The notes: a model not told the origin generated them from the letters alone. A stretch of DNA of 6,317 nucleotides from Alphaproteobacteria bacterium (GCA_018665505.1 JABJCS010000695.1:1-6317), one strand, 5' to 3'. Positions 1 through 6,084 are shown, numbered from the stretch's first letter. Made by a program: numbers and translations.

Positions 1-1166
1 AAGACTTGGTCAGCAAACATCTCGAGCTTGGTATGCTCGAGGAACTCTTCCGGCTCCGCAGCATGTTCCAGTATTTCCAACAGCTCGCGCAGCCAACGGT
101 ACTGCATGCCGTCCTTCGACGGCCCGGGCACGCCTTGCTTATATTGCCAATGCGCGGCCACACCGAGCTCAGCCACCTCGTGCATTTCAGGGGTTCGGAT
201 TTGCACCTCAACCCGCTGGCTTTGCGGCCCCATCACGCCGGTATGAATCGATTTGTAGCCGTTCGGTTTCGGGATCGAGATGTAATCTTTAAACCGGCCC
301 GGCACGACCTGATATTGACTGTGGATCACTCCCAGTGTCCGGTAACAACTCTCCACATCTTCAACAATAATTCGGAACGCGACGATATCCGACAATTGTT
401 CAAATTCGACATCCCGGCGCTGCATTTTCCGCCAGATGGAATACGGTTTCTTCTCGCGGCCCAAGACTTTGGCAACAATCCCCTCTTCGGCGAGCGTCTC
501 CTTCAACTCCTCGACGACGAGTCCGACAAGATCATCGCCACGTTCGCGCAAAAACCCCAGCCGATTCACGATCGATGCCCGCGCATCCGTGTTCATCTCC
601 TGAAAAGCGAGATCTTCCAACTCGTCTTTCCAATCGCGAATTCCAATTCGCTCCGCCAACGGTGCGTATATATCCATCGTCTCGCGCGCTATCCGTACGC
701 GCTTTTCCGGATTGGTGATATAAAACAAGGTCCGCATGTTGTGGAGCCGGTCGGCCAGCTTCACCAGCAAGACGCGGATATCTTCCGACATCGCCAAAAG
801 CAGCTTGCGGAAATTTTCCGCCTGTTTCGTTTGATCCGATTGCAGTTCCAGCTGACCAAGTTTGGTCACACCGTCGACCAAACGAGACACCTCGTCTCCG
901 AATAGACGCTCAATATCCTCCAAGGTCGCAACCGTGTCCTCTACGGTGTCATGCAGAAGACCCGTGACGATGGACGCGGTATCCAGCTTTTTCTCAGATA
1001 GAATGCCTGCGACTTCAACAGGATGCGAGAAATACGGGTCGCCTGACGCGCGCTGCTGGCTGCCATGTGCCTTCATGGAAAAAACATAGGCGCGATTGAG
1101 TGCATCCTCATCCGCGCCTGGATCGTAACCCCGAACTTTCTCAACCAATTGGAACTGTCGCATCAT
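1..1166 (-). CDS. rsh: Bifunctional (p)ppGpp synthetase/hydrolase (RelA/SpoT homologue), 3' end outside window
   Basis: This is a Rel/SpoT enzyme that makes (p)ppGpp from ATP and GDP/GTP and hydrolyses it, controlling the stringent response in the cytoplasm. The first 388 residues are visible, about half of the usual 700-750. The N-terminal HD hydrolase domain carries H48 (YFSHP), H72-D73 and E76-D77 (LLHDTVEDT) and D139 (VKLADRLHNM), matching the metal and catalytic positions of characterised Rel enzymes. The synthetase domain follows: GREKKPYSIWRK (236-247), D260, RFKDYISIPK (291-300) and E320 (VEVQIRT). RFKD is the RXKD motif of bifunctional enzymes, not the EXDD of synthetase-only RelA. 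The frame leaves the window at EMFADQV, where the TGS domain should begin; TGS and ACT domains are not visible. I chose the tandem ATG at 1166 because AAGGAG lies 9 nt upstream and alphaproteobacterial Rel proteins start MMRQ. In-frame ATGs at 1175 and 1187 are less likely. It lies 69 bp downstream of rpoZ, probably co-transcribed. Confidence 0.95.
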   Translation of the reverse strand, partial: MMRQFQLVEKVRGYDPGADEDALNRAYVFSMKAHGSQQRASGDPYFSHPVEVAGILSEKKLDTASIVTGLLHDTVEDTVATLEDIERLFGDEVSRLVDGVTKLGQLELQSDQTKQAENFRKLLLAMSEDIRVLLVKLADRLHNMRTLFYITNPEKRVRIARETMDIYAPLAERIGIRDWKDELEDLAFQEMNTDARASIVNRLGFLRERGDDLVGLVVEELKETLAEEGIVAKVLGREKKPYSIWRKMQRRDVEFEQLSDIVAFRIIVEDVESCYRTLGVIHSQYQVVPGRFKDYISIPKPNGYKSIHTGVMGPQSQRVEVQIRTPEMHEVAELGVAAHWQYKQGVPGPSKDGMQYRWLRELLEILEHAAEPEEFLEHTKLEMFADQV

Positions 1167-1175
1167 GCCGGCCAT

Positions 1176-1181
1176 CTCCTT
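1176..1181 (-). promoter_or_regulatory. Ribosome binding site of rsh
   Basis: On the minus strand AAGGAG lies 9 nt before the ATG at 1166. The same hexamer abuts the alternative ATG at 1175 with no spacer, and it lies downstream of the ATG at 1187, so it supports 1166 as the translation start. Confidence 0.7.
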
Positions 1182-1235
1182 CGGCATGACGCCGTGGCGC
1201 CCTTCAGGTTACCTCAACGCAGCCCGATCGAACAA

Positions 1236-1613
1236 CTAGTCGTCGATGATATCTTCCGAACTGTAGTCGGTGTTCTTATCGTCGATGCTGCTGGAGCCTG
1301 AAACCGCGACATCCATACCCGCTTCGTTGGCCAAGGAGGCAGCGGTCATCATCTCGATTTCGTCATCTTCCTCGGGCTCGTCGACCTCGATATGCTTTTG
1401 CAGGCCTCGGACCAGTTCTTCGCGCAATTCATCCAACGGCACGGTCTCATCCGCGATTTCCCGCAAAGCGCAAACGGGATTCTTATCATCATCCCGCTCA
1501 ACGGTCAGGACGGAACCCGACGAAATTTCGCGACTGCGTTTGGCCGCCAACATGACGAGTTCAAAACGATTGGAAATGCGCTCGACGCAATCTTCGACGG
1601 TGACACGGGCCAT
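1236..1613 (-). CDS. rpoZ: DNA-directed RNA polymerase omega subunit
   Basis: Omega is the small RNA polymerase subunit that helps beta' fold and assemble; in proteobacteria it also contributes to a ppGpp binding site on the polymerase. The N-terminal part has the family signature: [11 protein letters not shown] at 1-11, then [16 protein letters not shown] at about residues 15-30, followed by [13 protein letters not shown] at about 44-56. At 125 residues it is longer than the roughly 90 of E. coli. The extra length is an acidic tail from about residue 75 ([12 protein letters not shown]) to the end (SSEDIIDD); extended omega subunits are usual in Alphaproteobacteria. The start at 1613 matches the conserved MARVTVEDC opening; only a weak purine-rich stretch precedes it. 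It stops 69 bp before rsh on the same strand, so the ppGpp enzyme and a ppGpp-linked polymerase subunit are probably in one transcript. Confidence 0.96.
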   Translation of the reverse strand: MARVTVEDCVERISNRFELVMLAAKRSREISSGSVLTVERDDDKNPVCALREIADETVPLDELREELVRGLQKHIEVDEPEEDDEIEMMTAASLANEAGMDVAVSGSSSIDDKNTDYSSEDIIDD

Positions 1614-1656
1614 GGGTGCTCGCTCTCATAAGCTAATTGTGCTGAATTGATGCGTG

Positions 1657-1684
1657 AATATATGTAATAAACCTGCCGATACAA
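1657..1684 (-). promoter_or_regulatory. Candidate sigma70-type promoter for rpoZ-rsh
   Basis: Reading the minus strand, TTGTAT (1684-1679) is followed after 16 nt by TATATT (1662-1657). The -10 matches the TATAAT consensus at five of six positions; the -35 matches only at TTG. Transcription would start near 1650, giving a leader of about 37 nt before the rpoZ ATG. The placement is sensible, but it was assigned by eye and the region is AT-rich, so chance matches are possible. Confidence 0.4.
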
Positions 1685-1689
1685 GGTAA

Positions 1690-1711
1690 AAATGGCGATG
1701 CGACGCCATTT
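1690..1711 (-). other. Perfect 8-bp hairpin with minus-strand T tract, upstream of rpoZ
   Basis: AAATGGCG (1690-1697) and CGCCATTT (1704-1711) are exact inverted complements separated by a 6-nt loop. On the minus strand the stem runs into TTTTTACC, so it resembles a short intrinsic terminator for something transcribed leftward from within 1712-1886. It lies just upstream of the candidate rpoZ -35, so it could instead be a protein-binding inverted repeat. No gene that it would terminate is visible. The symmetry is certain; the role is not. Confidence 0.45.
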
Positions 1712-1769
1712 CCATAAGAAATTTGAACGGCTTATGCGGCGTGATTAGCTAATAATTTGCACCGTCCTC

Positions 1770-1798
1770 TTGCAGTGTGTTCAAGCGCCGCCTAAGTA
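1770..1798 (+). promoter_or_regulatory. Candidate promoter for the NYN-UDG operon
   Basis: TTGCAG (1770-1775) and TAAGTA (1793-1798) are separated by 17 nt, the ideal sigma70 spacing. Both hexamers match the consensus only in part. The transcript would start near 1805, leaving a leader of about 80 nt that includes the hairpin at 1820-1845. This is a by-eye assignment. Confidence 0.3.
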
Positions 1799-1819
1799 AT
1801 AAGAACAAGAAAATACGGC

Positions 1820-1845
1820 CCCGACAGTCAGCAAACTGAGTCGGG
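1820..1845 (+). other. Stem-loop in the leader of the NYN gene
   Basis: CCCGAC then TCAG (1820-1831, with a 2-nt AG bulge between them) pairs with CTGAGTCGGG (1836-1845) around a CAAA loop, giving a stem of about 10 bp. A T-rich stretch, TCATCATATTTTATTTA, follows on the plus strand. It lies 41 bp before the NYN start codon. It could be an attenuator-like or stabilising leader structure, or a weak terminator. The T tract is interrupted, so a strong intrinsic terminator is unlikely. Confidence 0.4.
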
Positions 1846-1886
1846 TCATCATATTTTATTTACCGGATTGTAACGGACAATATTCA

Positions 1887-2516
1887 ATGGCTATCGATAT
1901 TCACAACGACGAGAAAATCGCATTATTCATCGATGGGGCAAACCTATATGCGGCCGCAAGGGCGTTGGGCTTCGATATCGATTACAAGAAATTACTTGAA
2001 GTATTCCGGAAACGCGGCCGCCTCATCCGTGCGCTGTATTATACCGCGCTGGTGGAAGATCAGGAATATTCACCAATTCGACCCTTGGTCGATTGGCTCG
2101 ACTATAACGGCTTCACCATGGTGACGAAGCCGACCAAGGAATTCACCGATTCCTTCGGCCGCCGTAAGATCAAAGGTGATATGGATATCGAACTGGCCAT
2201 CGACATGATGGAAATGGCACCGCATTTGGATCACGTCATTCTGTTCTCGGGCGACGGCGATTTCCGCCGCCTCGTCGAGGTTGTGCAACGCAAAGGCGTC
2301 AAGGTCAGTGTCGTCAGCACCGTTAAGTCCTCACCACCGATGGCGGCGGACGAATTGCGCCGCCAAGCCGACCAATTCATCGAATTGCAGGATCTCGCCT
2401 CCGAGATCAGCCGCGCGCATCAGCCGCGCCAAGATCATGACAACCACCAAGATGACGATCTCGAGGACGAATTCTACGACGACTACGACGACGAACCGAT
2501 CATCGAAACCGTTTGA
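1887..2516 (+). CDS. NYN domain (LabA/DUF88-like) PIN-fold protein, putative ribonuclease
   Basis: The 209-residue protein has the NYN domain, a PIN/FEN-like nuclease fold found in LabA, Vlf1 and YacP-type proteins. The acidic metal-binding residues are in place: D16 in FIDGANLY (14-21), D98 and D100 in KGDMDIELAIDM (97-108), and D123 and D125 in FSGDGDF (120-126). A metal-dependent RNase activity is the family expectation; the substrate is unknown. From about residue 183 the C-terminus is a low-complexity acidic tail rich in Asp, Glu and Tyr (QDDDLEDEFYDDYDDE), probably disordered. The ATG at 1887 is preceded only by a weak ACGGA-like element about 8 nt upstream, but the N-terminus fits the family. 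It diverges from rpoZ, and a uracil-DNA glycosylase gene follows 12 bp after its stop, so the two are probably co-transcribed. Confidence 0.9.
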   Translation: MAIDIHNDEKIALFIDGANLYAAARALGFDIDYKKLLEVFRKRGRLIRALYYTALVEDQEYSPIRPLVDWLDYNGFTMVTKPTKEFTDSFGRRKIKGDMDIELAIDMMEMAPHLDHVILFSGDGDFRRLVEVVQRKGVKVSVVSTVKSSPPMAADELRRQADQFIELQDLASEISRAHQPRQDHDNHQDDDLEDEFYDDYDDEPIIETV

Positions 2517-2528
2517 TTTCCAAGAGCC

Positions 2529-3164
2529 ATGTCCTTGGAACTCCCAGGTCGCGACTGCGCGCTCTGCCCTCGCCTGGTCGAATTTCGCCTACAAAACCGC
2601 GATGCATATCCGGATTTCCACAATGCGCCGGTCGATAGTTTCGGACCTTTGGACGCGCGGATGCTCGTCGTTGGGCTCGCGCCGGGGCTGAAGGGCGCAA
2701 ATCGGACAGCACGCCCCTTCACCGGCGATTACGCGGGCGATTTGCTCTATCCGACACTCTCTACATTTGAATTTGCGACGGGCACCTATGGCGCGCGACC
2801 GGATGACGGTCTCGAATTGCGCGATTGCCGGATCACGAACGCGGTGCGATGCGTGCCTCCGCAGAACAAACCGGTCGGCGCAGAAATCAATACCTGCCGA
2901 CCATTTCTGATCGACGAGATTGCCGCCATGAACCAGCTAAGGATAATCCTGGCGTTGGGTTCCATCGCACATAATTCGGTAATCCGGACGTTAGGGCACA
3001 AACAAAGCGCTTATAAATTTGGTCATGCCGCTGCCCATGACTTGCCGGACGGCCCGCTGTTGATCGACAGCTATCATTGCTCGCGCTACAACACGAACAC
3101 CGGCCGACTGACGACGGAGATGTTCCACGACGTGTTCCGTTTAATCCGCGAACGGCTCGATTGA
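2529..3164 (+). CDS. Family 5-type (UDGb-like) uracil-DNA glycosylase with Fe-S cluster
   Basis: This 211-residue enzyme should remove uracil, and possibly other deaminated bases, from DNA in base-excision repair. Motif 1 is GLAPGLKGANRT (49-60) with RPFTGD (62-67), the form seen in family 5 UDGs, where the usual catalytic Asp/Asn is replaced by a non-polar residue. Motif 2 is HCSRYNTNTGRL (183-194). Four cysteines are placed to hold the family's 4Fe-4S cluster: C10 and C13 (DCALCPRL), C108 (NAVRCVPPQNKP) and C123 (NTCRPFL). Length is normal for the family. A short AAGAG sits only 2 nt before the ATG, so translation may be coupled to the NYN gene 12 bp upstream. Its TGA stop directly abuts the stop of the convergent diiron gene, with no room for a terminator. 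A family 4 UDG is the alternative, but the GANRT and NTNTGRL motifs favour family 5. Confidence 0.92.
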   Translation: MSLELPGRDCALCPRLVEFRLQNRDAYPDFHNAPVDSFGPLDARMLVVGLAPGLKGANRTARPFTGDYAGDLLYPTLSTFEFATGTYGARPDDGLELRDCRITNAVRCVPPQNKPVGAEINTCRPFLIDEIAAMNQLRIILALGSIAHNSVIRTLGHKQSAYKFGHAAAHDLPDGPLLIDSYHCSRYNTNTGRLTTEMFHDVFRLIRERLD

Positions 3165-4301
3165 TCAGAATTTCTGGCCGATCACCTTGCGATTGGCGTT
3201 GATGCGGCGCAGATCTTCGATACCCTCGATGACTGCCGCAGCACCCGGAATTTCGTGATCTTCCGCTTCTAGTTCCTTCATATTGACCCAGCCCGCATAC
3301 ACATGCGCGGTCCGGTCGGTAATGATTCCCGCCGAGATCAACGTCTTGGCAAGCACGCGGAAGACATTATTGCCGTCCTTCAACTCGTTGCGGCGTTCAT
3401 CATCGTTATAGGTCTCGCGCACGGCATCGCGTACCCATTCCCAATCGAGGCCGAATTGCGCGTAGACGACGCGTTTTTGGCGCACGTTAACCAGGTTGAA
3501 TAATAGAGATTCAAAGCACCCCGCCGCCCAATCTTCGACCTTGTCGCGCTCGTCCGGAGACAGATTCACGATCGTCTTATCAGCCCAAATCTTGCCGAAT
3601 TTATGGTGAAAGGCTTCATCCGTCATCACCAGTTGCACGAGACGCTTCAACACCGGGTCGCGCGCATGTTTGTGAAGGTTCGCGAACGCGCCCATCGCCA
3701 GCCCTTCCAAAAGCATTTGCATGCCGACGAGCTTTTTATAGACGACCGGCGTCTTAATCAGGCCCTCCAGCAAATCTCCCAAGACCTCGCCAACGGGGTA
3801 GGCAGTGCCCCAGCGAGATTTCATGTAATAGGAAAATCCGGTGACATGGCGGGCCTCTTCACGGGCCTGATTGGTCGCATATTCCTGCGCGCCCGCATCC
3901 AACAGAATATCGGCGAGGCCGGTCGACAAGTTTAGCGCCCCTTGCTCACCATGAATGATATTCGAGATTTGCCAACGCATGATCTCATTGCCGAGCTTGA
4001 TCTGTTGGCCCTCATCGAGGCGGTCGAGTACCGCGCCGCGCAATTCCTGAATGCGCTCCGGCGGCATGAGATATTCTTTCTCCATGTCGAACGGCTGATC
4101 GAAATCGACATAATTCTTGTCGTTCGGGTCCCAGAAATGATCGTGGGTCGCCGAGATAATCTCGTCGAAATCGTGCGAGCGATTGTCGTATCGATCAACA
4201 TCGACCATCGCGCGGAAATCATCCCGTGAGACCGTCTCGTAGGCAGCGTCACGGATCAGATGATCATCGGTCTCTGCGCTGGTACGTACTTCATCAGGCA
4301 T
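3165..4301 (-). CDS. Ferritin-like diiron carboxylate protein, possible oxidase/oxygenase
   Basis: The 378-residue protein has the four-helix diiron pattern of the ferritin-like/ribonucleotide reductase R2-like superfamily. Candidate ligands are E119 (HGEQGAL), E149 and H152 (EEARH), E199 (LLEGLAMG), and E229 and H232 (DEAFHH). The order E, ExxH, E, ExxH and the 30/50/30 residue spacing match that of R2, AurF-like N-oxygenases and bacterial diiron oxidases. This predicts dioxygen chemistry at a Fe/Fe or Mn/Fe site; the substrate is unknown. The first 75 residues are polar and acidic. No signal peptide or membrane segment is visible, so it should be cytoplasmic. I chose the ATG at 4301 because AGGGAG lies 7 nt upstream; an upstream in-frame ATG at 4379 would add 26 residues and has little support. 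It is divergent from the SDR gene and convergent with the UDG gene. I cannot assign it to a characterised subfamily. Confidence 0.8.
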   Translation of the reverse strand: MPDEVRTSAETDDHLIRDAAYETVSRDDFRAMVDVDRYDNRSHDFDEIISATHDHFWDPNDKNYVDFDQPFDMEKEYLMPPERIQELRGAVLDRLDEGQQIKLGNEIMRWQISNIIHGEQGALNLSTGLADILLDAGAQEYATNQAREEARHVTGFSYYMKSRWGTAYPVGEVLGDLLEGLIKTPVVYKKLVGMQMLLEGLAMGAFANLHKHARDPVLKRLVQLVMTDEAFHHKFGKIWADKTIVNLSPDERDKVEDWAAGCFESLLFNLVNVRQKRVVYAQFGLDWEWVRDAVRETYNDDERRNELKDGNNVFRVLAKTLISAGIITDRTAHVYAGWVNMKELEAEDHEIPGAAAVIEGIEDLRRINANRKVIGQKF

Positions 4302-4308
4302 GGCAATT

Positions 4309-4314
4309 CTCCCT
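4309..4314 (-). promoter_or_regulatory. Ribosome binding site of the diiron gene
   Basis: AGGGAG on the minus strand lies 7 nt before the ATG at 4301 and decides the start in favour of that ATG over the longer open frame that begins at 4379. Confidence 0.75.
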
Positions 4315-4328
4315 GTTGTAATAATACG

Positions 4329-4347
4329 CGCTTTGGCCCGAAAAGCG
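4329..4347. other. Inverted repeat between the divergent diiron and SDR genes
   Basis: CGCTTT (4329-4334) and AAAGCG (4342-4347) form a 6-bp inverted repeat with a 7-nt centre. It sits in the 124-bp divergent intergenic region, 28 bp upstream of the diiron start codon. It could be an operator for a shared regulator, but no regulator gene is present in the window and a repeat of this length can arise by chance. Confidence 0.2.
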
Positions 4348-4413
4348 AGTACGGAAGACAGCCCTGGCCCAACCGGCAATTCGCCTCAGTTTCCTATCCG
4401 ATATGGCAACGGC

Positions 4414-4418
4414 GGAGG
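4414..4418 (+). promoter_or_regulatory. Ribosome binding site of the SDR gene
   Basis: GGAGG lies 7 nt before the ATG at 4426. It fixes the start there, although the frame stays open back to an ATG at 4300 that overlaps the start of the divergent gene. Confidence 0.8.
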
Positions 4419-4425
4419 ACGGACG

Positions 4426-5193
4426 ATGAATAGGCTCGACGGTAAAGTGGCGTTGGTGACGGGTGGCGGCGGCGGAATTGGCCGGGCAACGGCGACGCGG
4501 TTTGCGGAAGAAGGTGCGAACGTCATTGTCGCCGACATCGACGACACCGAAGGCGAGAAAACCGCCGAAGTCGCAAACGAGAGTGCCGGCAACAGCGGCG
4601 GCCAGGCCGTCTTCGTGCGCACCGACGTCACCGAAAGCGACAGTGTCGCGGCGGCCGTGGCGGCAGCGACGGAGAAATTTGGACGGCTCGACATCTTGCA
4701 CAATAACGCGGGCGGCTCGACCAATGCGGATGGGCCGATCGACGAGGTGCCGGACGAGGAATTCTGGCGCGCCATCAAGCTCGATCTATACGGCACCTTC
4801 GTTTGCTGCCGGAACGCAATTCCGGCGCTACGGGCAGCCGGCGGTGGATCGATCATCAATATGTCGTCGGTGGTGGCGCTGATGGCGTTTCCGGGCCGCG
4901 ACGCCTATACGGCAGCTAAAGGCGGGATCGCCGCCATTACCCGCTCCTCAGCGGTGCATTACGGACCGGATAATATCCGCGTCAACGCCATCGCGCCCAC
5001 AGTGATCATGACGGAGCGGGTCAAGGGCCTGTTCAGCGACGATAAGCTTCGGGACAAACTAGAGAAGATGCACGTCCTTGGCTTCGGTGAAGCCATCGAT
5101 ATTGCGCAGATGGCGGTCTACCTGGCGTCGGACGAATCGCGCCTGGTGACGGGTCAGGTCTTCCCAGTCGATTCCGGCCTTACGGTGAAGTAG
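4426..5193 (+). CDS. Short-chain dehydrogenase/reductase (SDR), classical type
   Basis: The 255-residue protein is a full-length classical SDR, an NAD(P)(H)-dependent oxidoreductase with a Rossmann fold. It shows the cofactor motif TGGGGGIG (12-19), D37 at the end of beta-2 (VADID), which usually selects NAD(H) over NADP(H), DVT (67-69), NNAG (93-96), S148 (INMSS), and Y161 with K165 (YTAAK). The C-terminal VTGQVFPVDSGLTV is the usual family ending. The Asn of the N-S-Y-K tetrad is replaced by D120 in KLDLYGTF. The substrate cannot be read from the sequence; a secondary alcohol or 3-oxoacyl-like substrate is typical. A strong GGAGG supports the start. It is divergent from the diiron gene, with 124 bp between the start codons, and its stop is 21 bp from that of the convergent PhyH-family gene. 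Confidence 0.95.
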   Translation: MNRLDGKVALVTGGGGGIGRATATRFAEEGANVIVADIDDTEGEKTAEVANESAGNSGGQAVFVRTDVTESDSVAAAVAAATEKFGRLDILHNNAGGSTNADGPIDEVPDEEFWRAIKLDLYGTFVCCRNAIPALRAAGGGSIINMSSVVALMAFPGRDAYTAAKGGIAAITRSSAVHYGPDNIRVNAIAPTVIMTERVKGLFSDDKLRDKLEKMHVLGFGEAIDIAQMAVYLASDESRLVTGQVFPVDSGLTVK

Positions 5194-5214
5194 GCGCGCA
5201 TTTCGTTCGAAGTC

Positions 5215-6084
5215 TCACCTTTCGCCACGAGCCTCGTTGGTCTCGACCAGACCGCCGACACCTTCGCGGTCGGTACCCTTCAGGTAAATCTGACCTTGAA
5301 TATCGGCGATGCGTTGGTGTTCCGCGACGGCGTCTGGATGCATTGTCGCCTGCGGCATCGCTTCTGATTGGAAATGACCGAAACGGTCCTCGCCGCGCAC
5401 CAAGGTTGCGAAATCGGTCTCGACCCGCTCTTGGCGCGCTTCCGGTGTGATGTAACGCAGGGCCAGGCCTACCCGCCGGTCCGTCGTCTCGTTCGGTTTT
5501 GAGGCGTGCCACATATCCACGTGATGTAGTGACGCTTCTCCTGGCCGCAGCGTTGTCCAGACGGCCCGGGACTCGTCAATTTCAGCGTCGATGGTTTGCC
5601 CCCGTGTGAGGATATTGTTCGGATCCCAAGTATCGCGATGCGGCGCGATGCCGCCCTGGTGACTGCCCGGCAGCATGCGCATGCAGCCGTTGGCCTCATT
5701 CGCTTCCGTCAGCGCGATCCAAACGGTCAGAATCTTATTACTGTCGAGCCCCCAATGCGCGGAATCCTGATGCCACGAGATGAAGCGTCCGTCGCCCGGT
5801 TCTTTCGGATAGAGATGGGTCGTCCAGACCATGATGTCCGGCCCCAACAAATCCTCCACCACATCGAGGATGCCGGGTGTCCGCATCAATTTGTCGATCC
5901 AAGGGAAGACCAGATGCGATTTATAGCGCCAACTACCATTGACCGGCTCCCCGGTTTCCGCTTCGTAAGATTCTAGCGCCGCGAGATTGGCCGCAGCGGC
6001 TTCTTCCGTGAGGAGCCGTTTGGGACAGAGCAATCCAAAATCCCGAAATGTTTCGATTTCCTGTTCGCTCAATACATTCGACAT
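5215..6084 (-). CDS. Phytanoyl-CoA dioxygenase (PhyH) family Fe(II)/2-oxoglutarate oxygenase
   Basis: The 289-residue protein is a non-heme iron, 2-oxoglutarate-dependent oxygenase that would couple decarboxylation of 2-oxoglutarate to oxidation of an unknown substrate. The iron triad is visible: H105 and D107 in SWHQDSAHWG (103-112), and H193 in MWHASKPNET (191-200). R204 in DRRVGLALRY is 11 residues after H193, the same spacing as in human PHYH, and should bind 2-oxoglutarate. Because D107 is kept, hydroxylation is expected; SyrB2-type halogenases lose this acid. The N-terminus begins LSEQEIETFRDFG, typical of the family, which supports the ATG at 6084, with GGGAA about 7 nt upstream. A longer frame from 6144 would overlap the end of smpB and looks unreal. 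It starts 14 bp after the smpB stop on the same strand, so it may be read from the smpB transcript. Confidence 0.92.
   Translation of the reverse strand: MSNVLSEQEIETFRDFGLLCPKRLLTEEAAAANLAALESYEAETGEPVNGSWRYKSHLVFPWIDKLMRTPGILDVVEDLLGPDIMVWTTHLYPKEPGDGRFISWHQDSAHWGLDSNKILTVWIALTEANEANGCMRMLPGSHQGGIAPHRDTWDPNNILTRGQTIDAEIDESRAVWTTLRPGEASLHHVDMWHASKPNETTDRRVGLALRYITPEARQERVETDFATLVRGEDRFGHFQSEAMPQATMHPDAVAEHQRIADIQGQIYLKGTDREGVGGLVETNEARGER

Noticed and set aside
6..905. A 299-codon open frame on the plus strand.
   Set aside because: It lies wholly antisense to the rsh coding sequence, shows no recognisable domain, and is explained by the codon bias of the real gene on the other strand.
1270..1650. 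A 126-codon plus-strand frame rich in Ser.
   Set aside because: It is the antisense shadow of rpoZ; the Ser runs come from the reverse complement of Asp/Glu codons in the omega tail.
4321..4326. TATTAT on the minus strand as a -10 element for the diiron gene.
   Set aside because: No credible -35 lies 16-18 nt upstream, and a start of transcription near 4314 would fall in the ribosome binding site.
4302..4382. GGCAATTC repeated at 4302-4309 and 4375-4382 in the divergent region.
   Set aside because: An 8-bp direct repeat within about 80 bp is weak evidence, and one copy lies against a start codon where an operator is unlikely.
4302..4425. The SDR frame extended upstream to the ATG at 4300.
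   Set aside because: The extra 42 residues do not resemble an SDR N-terminus, while GGAGG precedes the ATG at 4426 and MNRLDGKVALVTGG is the normal family start.
5194..5214. Possible bidirectional terminator between the SDR and PhyH-family genes.
   Set aside because: The 21-bp gap contains no useful stem or T tract.
5215..6084. A SyrB2-like halogenase.
   Set aside because: The iron-binding acid is present (D107 in HQD), whereas these halogenases replace it with Ala or Gly.
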